Origin: Acinetobacter lwoffii
GTDB taxonomy: Bacteria; Pseudomonadota; Gammaproteobacteria; Pseudomonadales; Moraxellaceae
NCBI RefSeq assembly: GCF_015602705.1
Contig: NZ_CP059081.1
Location: 2,675,702-2,739,701, forward strand
Direction of reading: 5' to 3'
Length of the DNA: 64,000 nt
Shown here: piece by piece, positions 15,546 to 25,680 of the stretch
How the letters are laid out: every line of letters starts with the position of its first letter
Numbering within the stretch: position 1 is the stretch's first letter
The notes under the pieces: model-generated
Told to the model about the DNA's origin: nothing
What the model saw: the letters and a program-made list of their open reading frames with translations, nothing else
Databases searched by the model: none
Position numbers and translations under genes: made by a program

Positions 15546-17768
15546 ATGCAAAATTCTCACCCATATTCAAGTCCACTTTATCGCGTACGCGTTGCTGTAC
15601 CTGTGCATGTATTTGATTGTTTTGATTACACGATGAGTACAGCACAATTTGAACAGGCACAGATTGGCGCACGTGTACTGGTGTCGTTTGGTCGGCAGAA
15701 TCTGGTCGGGGTGATTATCGAAAAACTATCCGCAGACACTCCTCCCGATCCGCGCTTTAAACTTAAGGCAGTGACCGAACTACTTGATGAACGCGCCATT
15801 ATAGATGCCAAAGTTTTAAGTTTGTTGACATGGTCAGCGCAGTATTACCAGTTTCCGATCGGTGAAGTCGTCCACAGTGCCCTGCCGACTCTGTTGCGTC
15901 AGGGTAAGCCTTATAACCTGCTGGCCCGTACCTGGAAATTACTGGCCCCTGATGCCGAGGCCAAAGTACGCCGTTCGGACAAGCAGCAGGAAGCTTACCG
16001 GATTTTAAAACTGCATCCGGTCGGGACCACTGAAAATGTGCTGAACATGGCCGGGATTGAAACCGCGACCTTAAAAGCGCTGGAGAAAAAAGAGATTTGC
16101 GCCTGTGTGCTGGAGCCACAAGATTTCAATCCGCAGCCGATGCAGCTGGCACAAATGCCGCTGACCGCCAATCCTGAACAAAAACATGCAGTCGAACAGG
16201 TATTAAAATATCGCAATCAATATCAAGCTTTTTTACTGGATGGTCTGACCGGCAGCGGTAAAACTGAAGTGTATTTGCAGATCATGGAACAGGTACTGAA
16301 ACAGGGCAAACAGGTGCTGGTGCTGGTGCCGGAAATCGGCCTGACGCCGCAAACCATCAGCCGTTTTCAGTCCCGTTTTCATTGCCATATTGCGTTGCTG
16401 CATTCCGGGCTGAATGATTCCAAACGGCTACAAGCCTGGCAGTCGGCGGAAACCGGCAAAGCCTCAATCGTACTCGGTACACGTTCTGCCATTTATACCC
16501 CGATGCCGAATCTGAGCCTGATCATTCTGGATGAAGAACATGACCTGTCCTTTAAACAGCAGGAAGGCTTCCGCTATCATGCCCGCGATGTCGCCCTGTA
16601 CCGCGGCCATTTACAGCAATGTCCGGTAATCTTAGGGTCAGCCACACCAAGCATTGACAGTTATGCGCTGGTGCAACATGGCAAGATGCAGGCACTGGAG
16701 CTGAACCAGCGTGCCGGCACGGCCTTGATGCCCAAAATCCATATTCTGGATTTAAAAGTTGCGCAAAAAAAGCATGGGATTAGCCTTCAATTGATTCAGG
16801 ACATCAAAAAGCGCCTGGAGAAAAAAGAACAGGTGCTGATTTTTTTAAACCGCCGTGGCTATGCCCCCGTCCTGCTGTGTGGCAGCTGTGGCTGGCAGGC
16901 GAAATGTCCGCACTGTGATGCCAACTTCACTGTACACCGCCAGCCTTATCAGCATCTACATTGCCATCACTGCGGTACTATTCACCGTATGCCGGAACAC
17001 TGCCCACAATGTCAGCATCAGGAACTGATTACACTGGGTATGGGCACCGGCAAAGTCGAAGAGCATCTGAATGAGCTCTTTCCGGATTTTGAGGTGATTC
17101 GGGTCGATCGCGATTCCACCAGTCGGGTCGGCAGCTGGCAAAAAATCTATGACAAGATTCAGAAAAGCGAACCTGCCATTTTGCTTGGCACCCAGATGCT
17201 GGCCAAAGGCCATCATTTTCCTTATGTGACGCTGGTGGCGATTCTGGATATCGATTCCGGTCTGCTCAGTGTGGATTTCCGTGCTACTGAACGGACTGCA
17301 CAACTGATTGTGCAGGTGGCAGGCCGCGCAGGCCGTGGTGAACATAAGGGTGATGTTTACCTACAGACCCTCAGACCTGATCATGCCCTGCTGAATACCC
17401 TGGTCAATGAAAATTATCGCGTATTTGCCCAGCAAACCTTAAAAGAACGGCAGATGGCCAGAATGCCGCCCTACCGTTATGCCATCCTGATTCGCTGTGA
17501 ATCCAAGGATCAGGCACAAAATACCGAATTCTTACAGAAACATGCAGCACTCCTCAGGCAATATCCTGATCTGGCGCTGGACATCTGGGGACCAATTCCT
17601 GCGCCAATGGAACGTAAGGCCGGACGCTATCAGTCGCATATGGTGCTATTGTCAGCGGATCGTCCACGTTTGCATTACTATGTGCGTAGCTGGTGGCAAA
17701 ACATGCTGCAGGACAAACCTTCTAGCATGAAGCTCACGCTGGACATCGACCCTCAGGAACTGAGCTAA
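15546..17768 (+). CDS. priA: primosomal protein N' (replication restart helicase PriA)
   Basis: 3'-5' helicase that reloads the replisome at stalled forks. It has an N-terminal DNA-binding part, then helicase motifs: Walker A GLTGSGKT (about residues 233-240), DEEH in ILDEEHDLSFKQQ, and GSATPSIDSY. The zinc-binding segment follows, with paired cysteines CGSCGW, CPHCDA, CHHCG and CPQC, and the motif VAGRAGRG. Length 740 is normal. It is transcribed divergently from gspF. The next gene follows after 75 bases with no obvious terminator. Confidence 0.97.
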   Translation: MQNSHPYSSPLYRVRVAVPVHVFDCFDYTMSTAQFEQAQIGARVLVSFGRQNLVGVIIEKLSADTPPDPRFKLKAVTELLDERAIIDAKVLSLLTWSAQYYQFPIGEVVHSALPTLLRQGKPYNLLARTWKLLAPDAEAKVRRSDKQQEAYRILKLHPVGTTENVLNMAGIETATLKALEKKEICACVLEPQDFNPQPMQLAQMPLTANPEQKHAVEQVLKYRNQYQAFLLDGLTGSGKTEVYLQIMEQVLKQGKQVLVLVPEIGLTPQTISRFQSRFHCHIALLHSGLNDSKRLQAWQSAETGKASIVLGTRSAIYTPMPNLSLIILDEEHDLSFKQQEGFRYHARDVALYRGHLQQCPVILGSATPSIDSYALVQHGKMQALELNQRAGTALMPKIHILDLKVAQKKHGISLQLIQDIKKRLEKKEQVLIFLNRRGYAPVLLCGSCGWQAKCPHCDANFTVHRQPYQHLHCHHCGTIHRMPEHCPQCQHQELITLGMGTGKVEEHLNELFPDFEVIRVDRDSTSRVGSWQKIYDKIQKSEPAILLGTQMLAKGHHFPYVTLVAILDIDSGLLSVDFRATERTAQLIVQVAGRAGRGEHKGDVYLQTLRPDHALLNTLVNENYRVFAQQTLKERQMARMPPYRYAILIRCESKDQAQNTEFLQKHAALLRQYPDLALDIWGPIPAPMERKAGRYQSHMVLLSADRPRLHYYVRSWWQNMLQDKPSSMKLTLDIDPQELS

Positions 17769-17843
17769 AAGATATTGCGCCTGAGGATCGATCTGGAATA
17801 CGAAACTGCAAGTCTGGATCAAGAATAAATTTAGGGCAGGAAA

Positions 17844-19679
17844 ATGTCGATACTGTTACAAATAACACTGGTTCTGGTCATTGCACTGTTGATAGTGCCA
17901 CTGAGTAAAAGGCTCAGATTGCCAAGTGTGCTGGGCTATCTGTTAACAGGGATCATCTTAAGTCCAAGCCTTTTGCACCTGATTCAGACACCCGAAGTCA
18001 TGAGTAGTTTCATGCAAGTCAGCCTGATGGCACTGATGTTCTGGATCGGCCTGCAACTCAGACCACAACGCATTGTGCAGATTAATCCCTCCCTGTGGAT
18101 GATGGCTGCTTTACAGGTACTAATCAGCACCCTGATTTTCACGCTCATGGCCTGGGTTTTCCTTCAGCAAAGCCTACTCGCCAGCATTGTAATTGGACTC
18201 GCCGGCAGTTTGTCCGCCCTGACTTTGGTGATTCAACATCTCAATCATCAGGAACAGTTCGCCACCAGCTATGGTCAGCAAGCCTATTCGATTCTGCTGA
18301 TTCATGCTCTGTTGGCCATTCTGGTGATTGCAGCCATTCCCTTATTTGCCGGGATTCGCTCGACCGAACATGGCGTGGCCTACTTTGCTGCCCTCATCGC
18401 GACGTTAAGCGGTCTGTTCCTGTGTAATCGTTACTTGATGCAGCCGTTGTATCGCTGGATTGCTAAAAGTGGCAGTCACGAACTGCATGCGATTGTAGCG
18501 ATTGCGGTGACCTTGGCATTGTTGGTGTTAATGAATACCCTCGGCCTGAATCTATTTCTCGGTGCCTTATTTGCCGGCATTTTACTGGCAGATTCAGATT
18601 TCCGGCCTGCGGTAGAAAGCGCGATTCGGCCTTTTCAGGGTCTGTTGATGGGCCTAGCCTTTATCAGTCTGGGCATGTCACTGCACTTAGCTGATCTGCT
18701 CAATTTCCCTTGGATGATTCTCGGTGGCACCCTCATTTTAATCTTGGGCAAGTTTGCAATCAACCTGGCATTGGCGCGTTATCATCAAAATAGCTGGCGC
18801 AATAGTACCTTGTTAGCAGCCAGTCTGGCACAAGGTGGCGAATTTGCCTTACTGGCACTGGTGATTGCGGTTTCGGACCAGATTATTACGGCCGATCTAC
18901 TCTCTCCCTTGCTGTGGATGGTGAGTTTTTCCTTGCTGCTGACGCCAGCATTTTATTGGTTATTGCACAGTCAGATCCTACCGCATCTGGATCGTCACAA
19001 TCATCTGGCAGCGACCTTCGAAACTGATCTCAATCCTCAAGCCCATACACCAATCCTGCTGATTGGCTTTGGCCGCTTCGGGCAAATTATCGCCCGGATT
19101 TTACTGCAGCAGCAACATGCCTTTAGTGTCATGGACAGCAATGTGCCAGCCACTGAACTTCTGGCGCAGTACGATATCCCTTTCTATCAGGCGGATGCAA
19201 CAGAACCCGAAGCCTTGATACAGACCGGTATTGCCACAGCACAACAGGTGATTGTGGCGATTGACGATATTGAAGACTCAATGCTGATCGTGCGGCATCT
19301 GCGGCTGAATTATCCTGAAACCTGTTTATGGGTCCGCGCCCGTGATCGACATCATGTGCATTTATTGCAGGATTTGGGCGTGAAACATATCTGGCGTGAA
19401 ACTTATCTTTCCGCCCTGGAACTCAGTCAAGCCTTATTAACCCAGCTCAATCCTGACCCGGAAGAAAGCCTGCAACAGATTCAAAACTTCCGTGAACAGG
19501 ATGAAAAGTTGCTCAATAGTCAATATCATCTGGATCCGGATGAACATCCAAATTATGAAAATCAGCGGAGCAGTTTAGCCGAACTGGAGCATCTGTTTGC
19601 CCAGGATCAACGCCATAAAGTGCAAAACAAGCTACACCGCAGCAACAGGATACAAACAGCGCAGGAATTGATACGTTAA
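17844..19679 (+). CDS. CPA2-family cation:proton antiporter, KefB/KefC-like
   Basis: Membrane antiporter of the monovalent cation:proton antiporter-2 family. About 12 membrane helices fill residues 1-385, and a C-terminal cytoplasmic RCK/TrkA-N domain starts near residue 400 with the nucleotide motif LLIGFGRFGQIIARIL. The end of that domain has the characteristic VRARDRHHVHLLQDLGVKHIW stretch in pieces. This is the KefB/KefC layout, but no KefF/KefG ancillary gene is near, so glutathione gating cannot be claimed. The C-terminal ~70 residues are hydrophilic. Start ATG 17844 has an AGGA site very close by. Confidence 0.88.
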   Translation: MSILLQITLVLVIALLIVPLSKRLRLPSVLGYLLTGIILSPSLLHLIQTPEVMSSFMQVSLMALMFWIGLQLRPQRIVQINPSLWMMAALQVLISTLIFTLMAWVFLQQSLLASIVIGLAGSLSALTLVIQHLNHQEQFATSYGQQAYSILLIHALLAILVIAAIPLFAGIRSTEHGVAYFAALIATLSGLFLCNRYLMQPLYRWIAKSGSHELHAIVAIAVTLALLVLMNTLGLNLFLGALFAGILLADSDFRPAVESAIRPFQGLLMGLAFISLGMSLHLADLLNFPWMILGGTLILILGKFAINLALARYHQNSWRNSTLLAASLAQGGEFALLALVIAVSDQIITADLLSPLLWMVSFSLLLTPAFYWLLHSQILPHLDRHNHLAATFETDLNPQAHTPILLIGFGRFGQIIARILLQQQHAFSVMDSNVPATELLAQYDIPFYQADATEPEALIQTGIATAQQVIVAIDDIEDSMLIVRHLRLNYPETCLWVRARDRHHVHLLQDLGVKHIWRETYLSALELSQALLTQLNPDPEESLQQIQNFREQDEKLLNSQYHLDPDEHPNYENQRSSLAELEHLFAQDQRHKVQNKLHRSNRIQTAQELIR

Positions 19680-19746
19680 GAGATGAACTGTCCTAACTTG
19701 TGTTTTACAATAATGACACCATTAAAGCAGGGTTATGGAGAATTTT

Positions 19747-20622
19747 ATGTCTGATTTACGCCAACGCTTTTTTATTGAAGATAGCCCTGTTCGTGGTGAA
19801 GTGGTGCATCTTGAAGAAGCTTTACAAACCATTTTAGCGCAACGTGACTATGCACCTGCAGTTAAAATCCTGCTAGGTGAAATGCTCAGTGCCACTGCAC
19901 TGCTAGCCAGCACATTGAAGATTAAAGGGCGTATCAGCCTGCAAATTCAGGCATCAGGCACATTTAAATGGGCCATGGCTGAATGTAACCATTTGGGTGA
20001 AGTTCGCGCTCTGGCTGACTATGAAGAAGATCCGCACTTTCTGGTCGGTGAAGACAGTAGTACAGTGTTGAAATCACTCACCTCTCCGGTGCTGTTCATC
20101 AATATCGAACCAGAATTTGGTGAGCGTTATCAGGGAATTGTACCCCTTGATAAAGAAAATCTGGCGGGCTGTCTGATGCAATATTATGACCTGTCTGCAC
20201 AGATTCCGACGCGTATTGTACTGGCAAGTGACCATCAGCGTGCAGGTGGTTTACTGATTCAGTTGTTGCCACGTAATAGTGAAGAAGAACAACGCCGGGT
20301 AGATGAAGACCTATGGCCACGTCTGACCATGCTCACAGAGACCCTGAAAACTGAAGAGTTAGTCGGTTTGCAAGCTACTGATATTCTGTACCGTTTATAT
20401 AACGAAGAAGAAGTGCGTCTGCCAGATACGGAAGTGTTGAAGTTTGGCTGTACCTGCTCTAAAGAGCGTTGTGCAGTCGCTTTACAGCAAATCGGCGTAG
20501 AGTCGATCCGTGAAACGCTGGAATTTCAGAATCCGATCGAAATGGACTGTCAGTTCTGTAATAGCCAATATACTTTTACCGCTGAAGAAGCCTTGGGTCT
20601 ATTTGGTAAACACCTGAGCTAA
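19747..20622 (+). CDS. hslO: redox-regulated chaperone Hsp33
   Basis: Cytoplasmic holdase activated by oxidation and heat. The N-terminal domain starts MSDLRQRFFIED. The C-terminal zinc switch shows the four cysteines as CTCSKERC and DCQFCNSQY (CxC and CxxC), the sensor in E. coli. Length 291 is normal. The frame extends upstream to an ATG at 19735, but a GGAG site 6 bases before ATG 19747 decides the start. A strong terminator follows, so it is probably monocistronic. Confidence 0.95.
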   Translation: MSDLRQRFFIEDSPVRGEVVHLEEALQTILAQRDYAPAVKILLGEMLSATALLASTLKIKGRISLQIQASGTFKWAMAECNHLGEVRALADYEEDPHFLVGEDSSTVLKSLTSPVLFINIEPEFGERYQGIVPLDKENLAGCLMQYYDLSAQIPTRIVLASDHQRAGGLLIQLLPRNSEEEQRRVDEDLWPRLTMLTETLKTEELVGLQATDILYRLYNEEEVRLPDTEVLKFGCTCSKERCAVALQQIGVESIRETLEFQNPIEMDCQFCNSQYTFTAEEALGLFGKHLS

Positions 20623-20643
20623 GCAGTTCTAATCCTTAAGTTT

Positions 20644-20670
20644 AAAAGCATTCCTAGGAATGCTTTTTTT
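20644..20670 (+). terminator. hslO terminator
   Basis: Stem AAAAGCATTCC / GAATGCTTTT with a short loop and a run of T, 21 bases after the hslO stop. Confidence 0.9.
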
Positions 20671-20943
20671 ATATTTTAAAACCTATGGGACTGAGTTCAA
20701 CAGAGCGTATTCTCCTACAGTAGAAAACCTGTCTACCCCCTGAATCAAACTCTCCTGTAAATCCAATCTAAGAATCCCTTTTAAATTATAAGATTATTCA
20801 CACTAACAAAACCTGAATATTCATCATTTTCAAAAAATTATGAGAAAGACCGCACAGTTCATACTCTTGATTTAATTATGCTTTTAAAATAAATTAGAGC
20901 AATAATTCTAAAATGAATACATCATCAATTTAACAGGTATGTT

Positions 20944-21405
20944 ATGAGAAAATTATTGAATACTCTACTAATGGGGATAAGTTTGGCCGCAGTCTCTAGC
21001 CTGGCCTTTGCCTATGAAGATCCGTTATTGGGTAAATGGAAAACCATCGATGATCAATCGGGTTATTCTCGTGCGGATGTGGAAATTCGCAAGAAAGCAG
21101 ATGGCAGTTATGAAGGAGTGATTGTCGAAACACGCAGCTTGCCTGGCGCAGAAAAAATGGGAATTTGTCATAAATGTCCAGGTCAGCTTAAGAACAAGCC
21201 TTTTCTAGGCCTGCCGTTTATCTGGGATTTTAAGGCAGATCCGAAAAAGCCACGTGAATACCATGATGGCAAAGTACTTGATCCGATCAGTGGCAAAGTT
21301 TATAAGGGTAAAGCACGCTTAAGTGCTAATGGCAAACGTCTGACCTTACGTGGTTATGTGGGGGTATCAGTGATTGGCCGCAGTGTCACCTGGGTAAAAT
21401 ATTAA
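20944..21405 (+). CDS. DUF2147 family secreted protein
   Basis: A 153-residue exported protein with signal peptide MRKLLNTLLMGISLAAVSSL, cleaved after AFA. The mature part has the DUF2147 pattern: PLLGKWKTIDDQSGYSRADVEI at the start (in pieces), a CHKCPG Cys pair that could form a disulfide, LGLPFIWDFK, then GKVLDPISGKVYKGKARLS and LRGYVGVSVIGRSVTW at the end. The beta-rich fold is thought to bind small ligands; function not established. AGG lies 8 bases before ATG 20944. The ~270 bases upstream are AT-rich and gene-free. Confidence 0.85.
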   Translation: MRKLLNTLLMGISLAAVSSLAFAYEDPLLGKWKTIDDQSGYSRADVEIRKKADGSYEGVIVETRSLPGAEKMGICHKCPGQLKNKPFLGLPFIWDFKADPKKPREYHDGKVLDPISGKVYKGKARLSANGKRLTLRGYVGVSVIGRSVTWVKY

Positions 21406-21421
21406 TTTCAGAAAGATTTTC

Positions 21422-21447
21422 AAAGCCCCTGTATTTGGGGCTTTTTT
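21422..21447 (+). terminator. terminator of the DUF2147 gene
   Basis: Stem AAAGCCCC / GGGGCTTTT with a 7-base loop and a following T-run. Confidence 0.88.
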
Positions 21448-21889
21448 CTTTGTCATGATTTGAAACAATAAGGTACAAATAAAAACTGTTTTGGGACAGC
21501 TAAAGTCATAATAATGGATCGAAGACGGTTATTTTTTATCCATTTATGATGATCAATCTTCAGCCTCGTTCAATTTTGCCCTTTGGTCTGCTTTGCAGCC
21601 CTGATATGGCACCCTCTATTCAACACAGGAAAGTGATTGAATACGCTTTGTCGATAACACATAAAATTATAAAAACCACTTCAGCTTTAACCTTCTTTGC
21701 CTCGCATGCTGCTGATAGATATCCGGTCAGACCGACTGACTCATCAACTACCAGTGCATCCCGACTCTTCACTCATGATCATTTGAGTCATCACTCTGAG
21801 TCTGCATGTCCAAGGATTGGAAAGCGTTCTATTTTAGCACCTTTCCTTTCTCCGGATTTTGCACACTTGGCTGTTTAAGGAGTAGACCC
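21448..21889. other. intergenic stretch of 440 bases without a supported gene
   Basis: A frame from 21546 to 21878 is open but starts without a ribosome site, has no recognisable domain and an implausible composition, so I do not call it. A loose inverted repeat AATGGAT / ATCCATT lies at about 21513-21543. The stretch presumably holds the cbpM promoter. It may be the scar of a lost gene, for example cbpA, but nothing in it resembles a J-domain. Confidence 0.45.
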
Positions 21890-22219
21890 ATGACTACGAT
21901 TCAGTATCAAGAAAGTTTTTCCCACGGTTATACCCCCTCAGAAATTATGGACGATCGTTCATTTGACTTGATCCACTTTGCAGAAGCGTGTGGACAAAGC
22001 CCGGAATGGGTCATGCAGTTAATTGAACATGGAATTTTACCAAATCGTTCTACAACCCCGACCAGCACTTTCCTCGGTGAAGATATCTCGCGTGCACAAC
22101 GCGCCTATCGCCTGCAACGCGATTTTGATGCCTCATTTAGCGCCGTTGCCATGATGCTGGACCTCATTGATGAGGTGCAGGAGTTACGCCGCGAGGTCAA
22201 ACACTTGCACTTCAAGTAA
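21890..22219 (+). CDS. cbpM: chaperone modulator CbpM-like (MerR-type helix-turn-helix)
   Basis: A 109-residue protein matching the CbpM/MerR_2 pattern: FAEACGQSPEWVMQLIEHGIL (in pieces, Cys-containing helix pair), then FLGEDISRAQRAYRLQRDF and the C-terminal helix MLDLIDEVQELRREVKHL. CbpM binds and inhibits the DnaJ-like co-chaperone CbpA. No cbpA gene lies on either side, which is unusual. The start at ATG 21890 has a strong AAGGAG site 7 bases upstream. A free-standing transcription regulator of the same fold is an alternative. Confidence 0.75.
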   Translation: MTTIQYQESFSHGYTPSEIMDDRSFDLIHFAEACGQSPEWVMQLIEHGILPNRSTTPTSTFLGEDISRAQRAYRLQRDFDASFSAVAMMLDLIDEVQELRREVKHLHFK

Positions 22220-22308
22220 ATCCTTTTCATGTTCTGTCGATCTGCATTTTCAAGTGCAGATCAGAACATATTTATATTTAATTTTATGATTAGAGTATAA
22301 GAATCCCT

Positions 22309-22572
22309 ATGAAAACCAAAGATTGCAATAAGAAAATCAAATACATGTTTCCCGAATACCGCGACTTGATTGTGCAACTTCGCGAGGAAAATCCCTATTT
22401 TGCCAAGTTATTCGAGGAACATAACGAGTTGGACAAAGAAATCAGCCAGCTTGAACTTGATCCAGTCAATCATATCAACAATGATATTGAGGCGATCAAG
22501 CGTAAAAAACTGAAATTAAAAGATGAAATTTATCGTTTGTTAAAAAGCTCTGAAGCAGATCCCTTAACCTGA
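22309..22572 (+). CDS. YdcH-like DUF465 small helical protein
   Basis: An 87-residue, highly charged helical-hairpin protein. The DUF465 pattern is seen: MFPEYRDLIVQLREENPYF, then FEEHNELDKEISQLE, and a basic helix IKRKKLKLKDEIYRLL. Function of the family is unknown. Two starts are possible, ATG 22309 and ATG 22345 (MFPEYRD); the second is where most family members start, but neither has a clear ribosome site. It is co-directional with cbpM, 89 bases apart, and is followed by a terminator-like hairpin. Confidence 0.75.
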   Translation: MKTKDCNKKIKYMFPEYRDLIVQLREENPYFAKLFEEHNELDKEISQLELDPVNHINNDIEAIKRKKLKLKDEIYRLLKSSEADPLT

Positions 22573-22611
22573 GATCAACTGAACACCACATTCAGACCAA
22601 TACTGAAGCAT

Positions 22612-22668
22612 AAAAAAAGCCCTGAGCCAGCCAAAATAAACACTTTGATCAAGCTCAGGGCTTTTTTA
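22612..22668. terminator. bidirectional terminator between the YdcH-like gene and pnp
   Basis: Long stem AAAAAGCCCTGAGC / GCTCAGGGCTTTTT with a 25-base loop. It can end both convergent units. Confidence 0.8.
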
Positions 22669-22710
22669 TTGTTATTCACATGAATTTTCCCATGTGAATA
22701 TTTTTAAGAA

Positions 22711-24804
22711 TTAAACTTGTTCGATGTCTTTCATCGTTAATTTAATACGGCCACGGTTATCAACATCCGCAACCTGTACTTTTACTTCCTGACCTTCTTT
22801 CAATACATCTGCCACGTTCGCAATGCGTTCGTTTGAGATTTGAGAGATGTGAAGTAAGCCATCAGTACCTGGCAGGATATTTACGAACGCACCGAATTCA
22901 ACAATACGAATCACTTTACCTGTATAAATTGTACCTGGCTCGATTTCAGCCGTAAGTGCCTGAATCTTGGCAACTGCAGCTTGCGCAGCCGCTTTAGTTT
23001 CACCAAATACGCGAACTGTACCGTTATCTTCGATATCAATCGCCGCTTTAGTTTCTTCAGTAATTGCACGAATGGTCGCGCCGCCTTTACCGATCACATC
23101 ACGGATTTTATCCGGGTTGATGTTGATCACCTGGAATGTCGGTGCGTGCATCGAGATTTCAGGACGCGCACGTGAAATCACCTGGTTCATCTCATTCAAG
23201 ATGTGCATACGACCCGCATAAGCTTGGTTCAATGCAGATTCCATGATCTCTTCAGTGATGCCTTCGATCTTTATGTCCATTTGTAGCGCAGTAATACCGT
23301 TTGCAGAACCCGCTACTTTAAAGTCCATGTCGCCCAAGTGATCTTCATCACCCAAGATGTCAGAAAGAACTGCGAAACGCTCGCCTTCTTTCACTAGACC
23401 CATCGCAATACCCGCAACTGGCGCTTTAAGTGGAACACCAGCATCCATCAATGATAATGAAGCACCACATACAGACGCCATTGAAGACGAACCGTTTGAT
23501 TCAGTGATGTCAGAAACGATACGGATCACGTACGGGAAGCGATCAGCCGCAGGAAGAACTGCTTGAACACCACGACGTGCCAAACGACCGTGACCAATCT
23601 CACGACGCTTAGGACCAGATTCACGACCTGTTTCACCTACAGAGTATGCAGGGAAGTTGTAGTGCAACATGAAGTTGTCAGTTTTTGTACCTGCAAGGGT
23701 ATCAACCATCAACGCATCACGTGTATTACCCAAAGTCGTTGTGACCAAGGCCTGAGTTTCACCACGTGTGAACAATGCTGAACCGTGTGCACGATCCAAT
23801 ACGCCTACTTGTACGTCGATTGCACGAACAGTTTTGGTATCACGACCATCGATACGTGGCTTACCAGACAGGATGTTGTCACGAACGGTACGGTATTTAA
23901 GGTCTTCGAACAGCTCATTTACTTCTTCTGCAATGCCAGTTTCGTCATTTTCAGGAACGAACTGTGCAACTGCTTCTGCATAAAGCGCGTCAAGTGCCGC
24001 ATAACGGTCTTGCTTAACTGCAATCGTGTAAGCTTCAGAGATTTTCGCTTCGAATGCTTCTTTCAATTTACCAAGAAGTTCTTCATTTTTAACTGGAGCA
24101 ACCCAAGTTGATTCAACCGCGCCTGCAGCTGCAGCAAATTCTTTGATCGCTTGGATCGCAATTTGCATTTCGTCATGACCGAACAAAACAGCGCCCAGCA
24201 TTTGGTCTTCTGAAAGCTCTTTCGCTTCAGATTCAACCATCAATACTGCAGTTTCAGTACCCGCAACAACAAGATCAAGATCAGACTCTTTAAGTTGTTC
24301 AAGGTTCGGGTTTAGGATGTATTCACCGTTGATTAAGCCAACGCGCGCACCACCGATTGGACCACGGAAAGGTGTACCAGCGATAGACAATGCAGCAGAT
24401 GTACCTAACATTGCAGCAATGTCAGCATCCATTGTTTTATCAGAAGAAATAACAGTGGCTGTTACTTGAATTTCGTTGAAGTAACCTTCCGGGAACAACG
24501 GACGAATTGGACGGTCAATCAGACGTGAAATCAAAGTTTCAGCTTCAGACTGACGGCCTTCACGCTTGCCATAACCACCCGGGATACGACCAGCAGCATA
24601 TTGCTTTTCTTGGTAGTTAACAGTTAATGGGAAGAAATCTTGACCTGCTTTTGCTTTAGGCTGTGCCACAACAGCAACAAGTACTTGTACGCCGCCCATG
24701 GTAATCACAACAGTGTTTGCCTGACGGGCAACACGACCTGTTTCCAGGATAACGTTGTGCTGACCGAATTGGAATTCTTTACGAATAATATTAAACATTG
24801 ACAT
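22711..24804 (-). CDS. pnp: polynucleotide phosphorylase
   Basis: 3'-5' phosphorolytic exoribonuclease and degradosome component. Two RNase PH domains are visible ([16 protein letters not shown] at the start; second from about residue 310 with [24 protein letters not shown] and the [14 protein letters not shown] segment). A KH domain follows ([20 protein letters not shown]), then an S1 domain ([23 protein letters not shown]). Length 697 is normal. ATG 24804 has an AGGA site somewhat far upstream. It follows rpsO in the classic rpsO-pnp order, with a structured leader between. Confidence 0.97.
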   Translation of the reverse strand: MSMFNIIRKEFQFGQHNVILETGRVARQANTVVITMGGVQVLVAVVAQPKAKAGQDFFPLTVNYQEKQYAAGRIPGGYGKREGRQSEAETLISRLIDRPIRPLFPEGYFNEIQVTATVISSDKTMDADIAAMLGTSAALSIAGTPFRGPIGGARVGLINGEYILNPNLEQLKESDLDLVVAGTETAVLMVESEAKELSEDQMLGAVLFGHDEMQIAIQAIKEFAAAAGAVESTWVAPVKNEELLGKLKEAFEAKISEAYTIAVKQDRYAALDALYAEAVAQFVPENDETGIAEEVNELFEDLKYRTVRDNILSGKPRIDGRDTKTVRAIDVQVGVLDRAHGSALFTRGETQALVTTTLGNTRDALMVDTLAGTKTDNFMLHYNFPAYSVGETGRESGPKRREIGHGRLARRGVQAVLPAADRFPYVIRIVSDITESNGSSSMASVCGASLSLMDAGVPLKAPVAGIAMGLVKEGERFAVLSDILGDEDHLGDMDFKVAGSANGITALQMDIKIEGITEEIMESALNQAYAGRMHILNEMNQVISRARPEISMHAPTFQVININPDKIRDVIGKGGATIRAITEETKAAIDIEDNGTVRVFGETKAAAQAAVAKIQALTAEIEPGTIYTGKVIRIVEFGAFVNILPGTDGLLHISQISNERIANVADVLKEGQEVKVQVADVDNRGRIKLTMKDIEQV

Positions 24805-24943
24805 GTTTTATTTTTTCCTAGTTCTTGTGAACAATTATTCTAGTGGAGACCCCTAAGGTTTGGCATTCATGACCATATGGACGAGTAAATGACAAAGCTT
24901 AGAAGCCGACCTCACCAGATTAAATACTATTTTTAAACACAAA

Positions 24944-24993
24944 GAAGGAGCGAAACATTCGCCCCTTCCACTGGCTTAGCGCAAAGCTAAGCC
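24944..24993 (-). promoter_or_regulatory. tandem hairpins in the rpsO-pnp leader
   Basis: Two consecutive stem-loops on the minus strand: 24973-24993 (GGCTTAGC / GCTAAGCC) and 24944-24968 (GAAGGGGCGAA / TTCGCTCCTTC, with one G-T pair). In E. coli the pnp leader forms stems cut by RNase III for autoregulation. These are in the equivalent position, and the second may also act as a partial rpsO terminator. Confidence 0.55.
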
Positions 24994-25058
24994 GACTTTA
25001 GTTTTCAGTAATACAGCACAAAGCATGCAATACACCCGAAAATAAAGTTTAAATCGAA

Positions 25059-25328
25059 TTAACGACGTAAACCTAAAGCACCGATCAATGCTACATAACG
25101 ACCGTGGTCTTTACCGTTAAGGTAGTCAAGTAGTTTACGACGTTGGTTAACCATACGGATTAGACCGCGACGGCTATGATGGTCGTGTTTGTGCTCTTTG
25201 AAGTGACCTTGTAAGTCATTGATTTGAGCAGTTAAAAGAGCTACTTGAACTTCTGGTGAACCAGTGTCGTTTTCAGCGCGAGCGAATTTAGCCATGATCT
25301 CTGCGCGATCTGCGTTAGTTAAAGCCAT
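25059..25328 (-). CDS. rpsO: 30S ribosomal protein S15
   Basis: Binds 16S rRNA in the platform of the small subunit. The 89-residue sequence is the full family length and shows the signature region [22 protein letters not shown] (in pieces) and the terminal [18 protein letters not shown] site lies 7 bases before ATG 25328. It is transcribed ahead of pnp, the conserved arrangement in gammaproteobacteria. Confidence 0.98.
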   Translation of the reverse strand: MALTNADRAEIMAKFARAENDTGSPEVQVALLTAQINDLQGHFKEHKHDHHSRRGLIRMVNQRRKLLDYLNGKDHGRYVALIGALGLRR

Positions 25329-25650
25329 TCGATTTCTCCGAGATGCTTATATATTTTGATAAAAATCAAAGTGATGAGAATTCAAAACCTTGACTGCCGT
25401 GCATCACTACAGCAAGTTGCATATTTTAAGGGAAAACGCATCAAATTGCAAAAATAGATCCAGATTTTTGCATGGCTTTGGTCGCTCATTGATGCAGTTC
25501 AGATCCGATGACTCTTGTCCCCCAAAGATTCGGGTTTTGCATTATTTTAGTGAAATAAATCCAGAATGAATTAAATATAGAAATTCCTTTGAAAAGCCAA
25601 CAAACCATTTAGCTCGCGTGAATCTTCCGCTGCTCTCCATAAAATGGATA
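25329..25650. other. intergenic region upstream of rpsO
   Basis: About 320 bases with no credible gene. It should contain the rpsO promoter. A reading frame across 25609-25809 on the minus strand runs through an intrinsic terminator and is not a gene. Confidence 0.5.
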
Positions 25651-25680
25651 AAAAAAAGCCCGAGTAAACTCGGGCTTTTT
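25651..25680. terminator. intrinsic terminator of candidate small RNA A
   Basis: Stem AAAGCCCGAGT / ACTCGGGCTTT with an AA loop and A/T runs on both sides. It is strong in either direction. On the minus strand it ends candidate small RNA A. Confidence 0.85.

Noticed and set aside
21546..21878. Open frame of 110 residues upstream of cbpM
   Set aside because: No ribosome site, composition unlike a protein, and no recognisable domain.
22711..24804. Plus-strand frames inside pnp
   Set aside because: Several long open frames opposite pnp are shadows produced by its codon use; none has a start signal or family.
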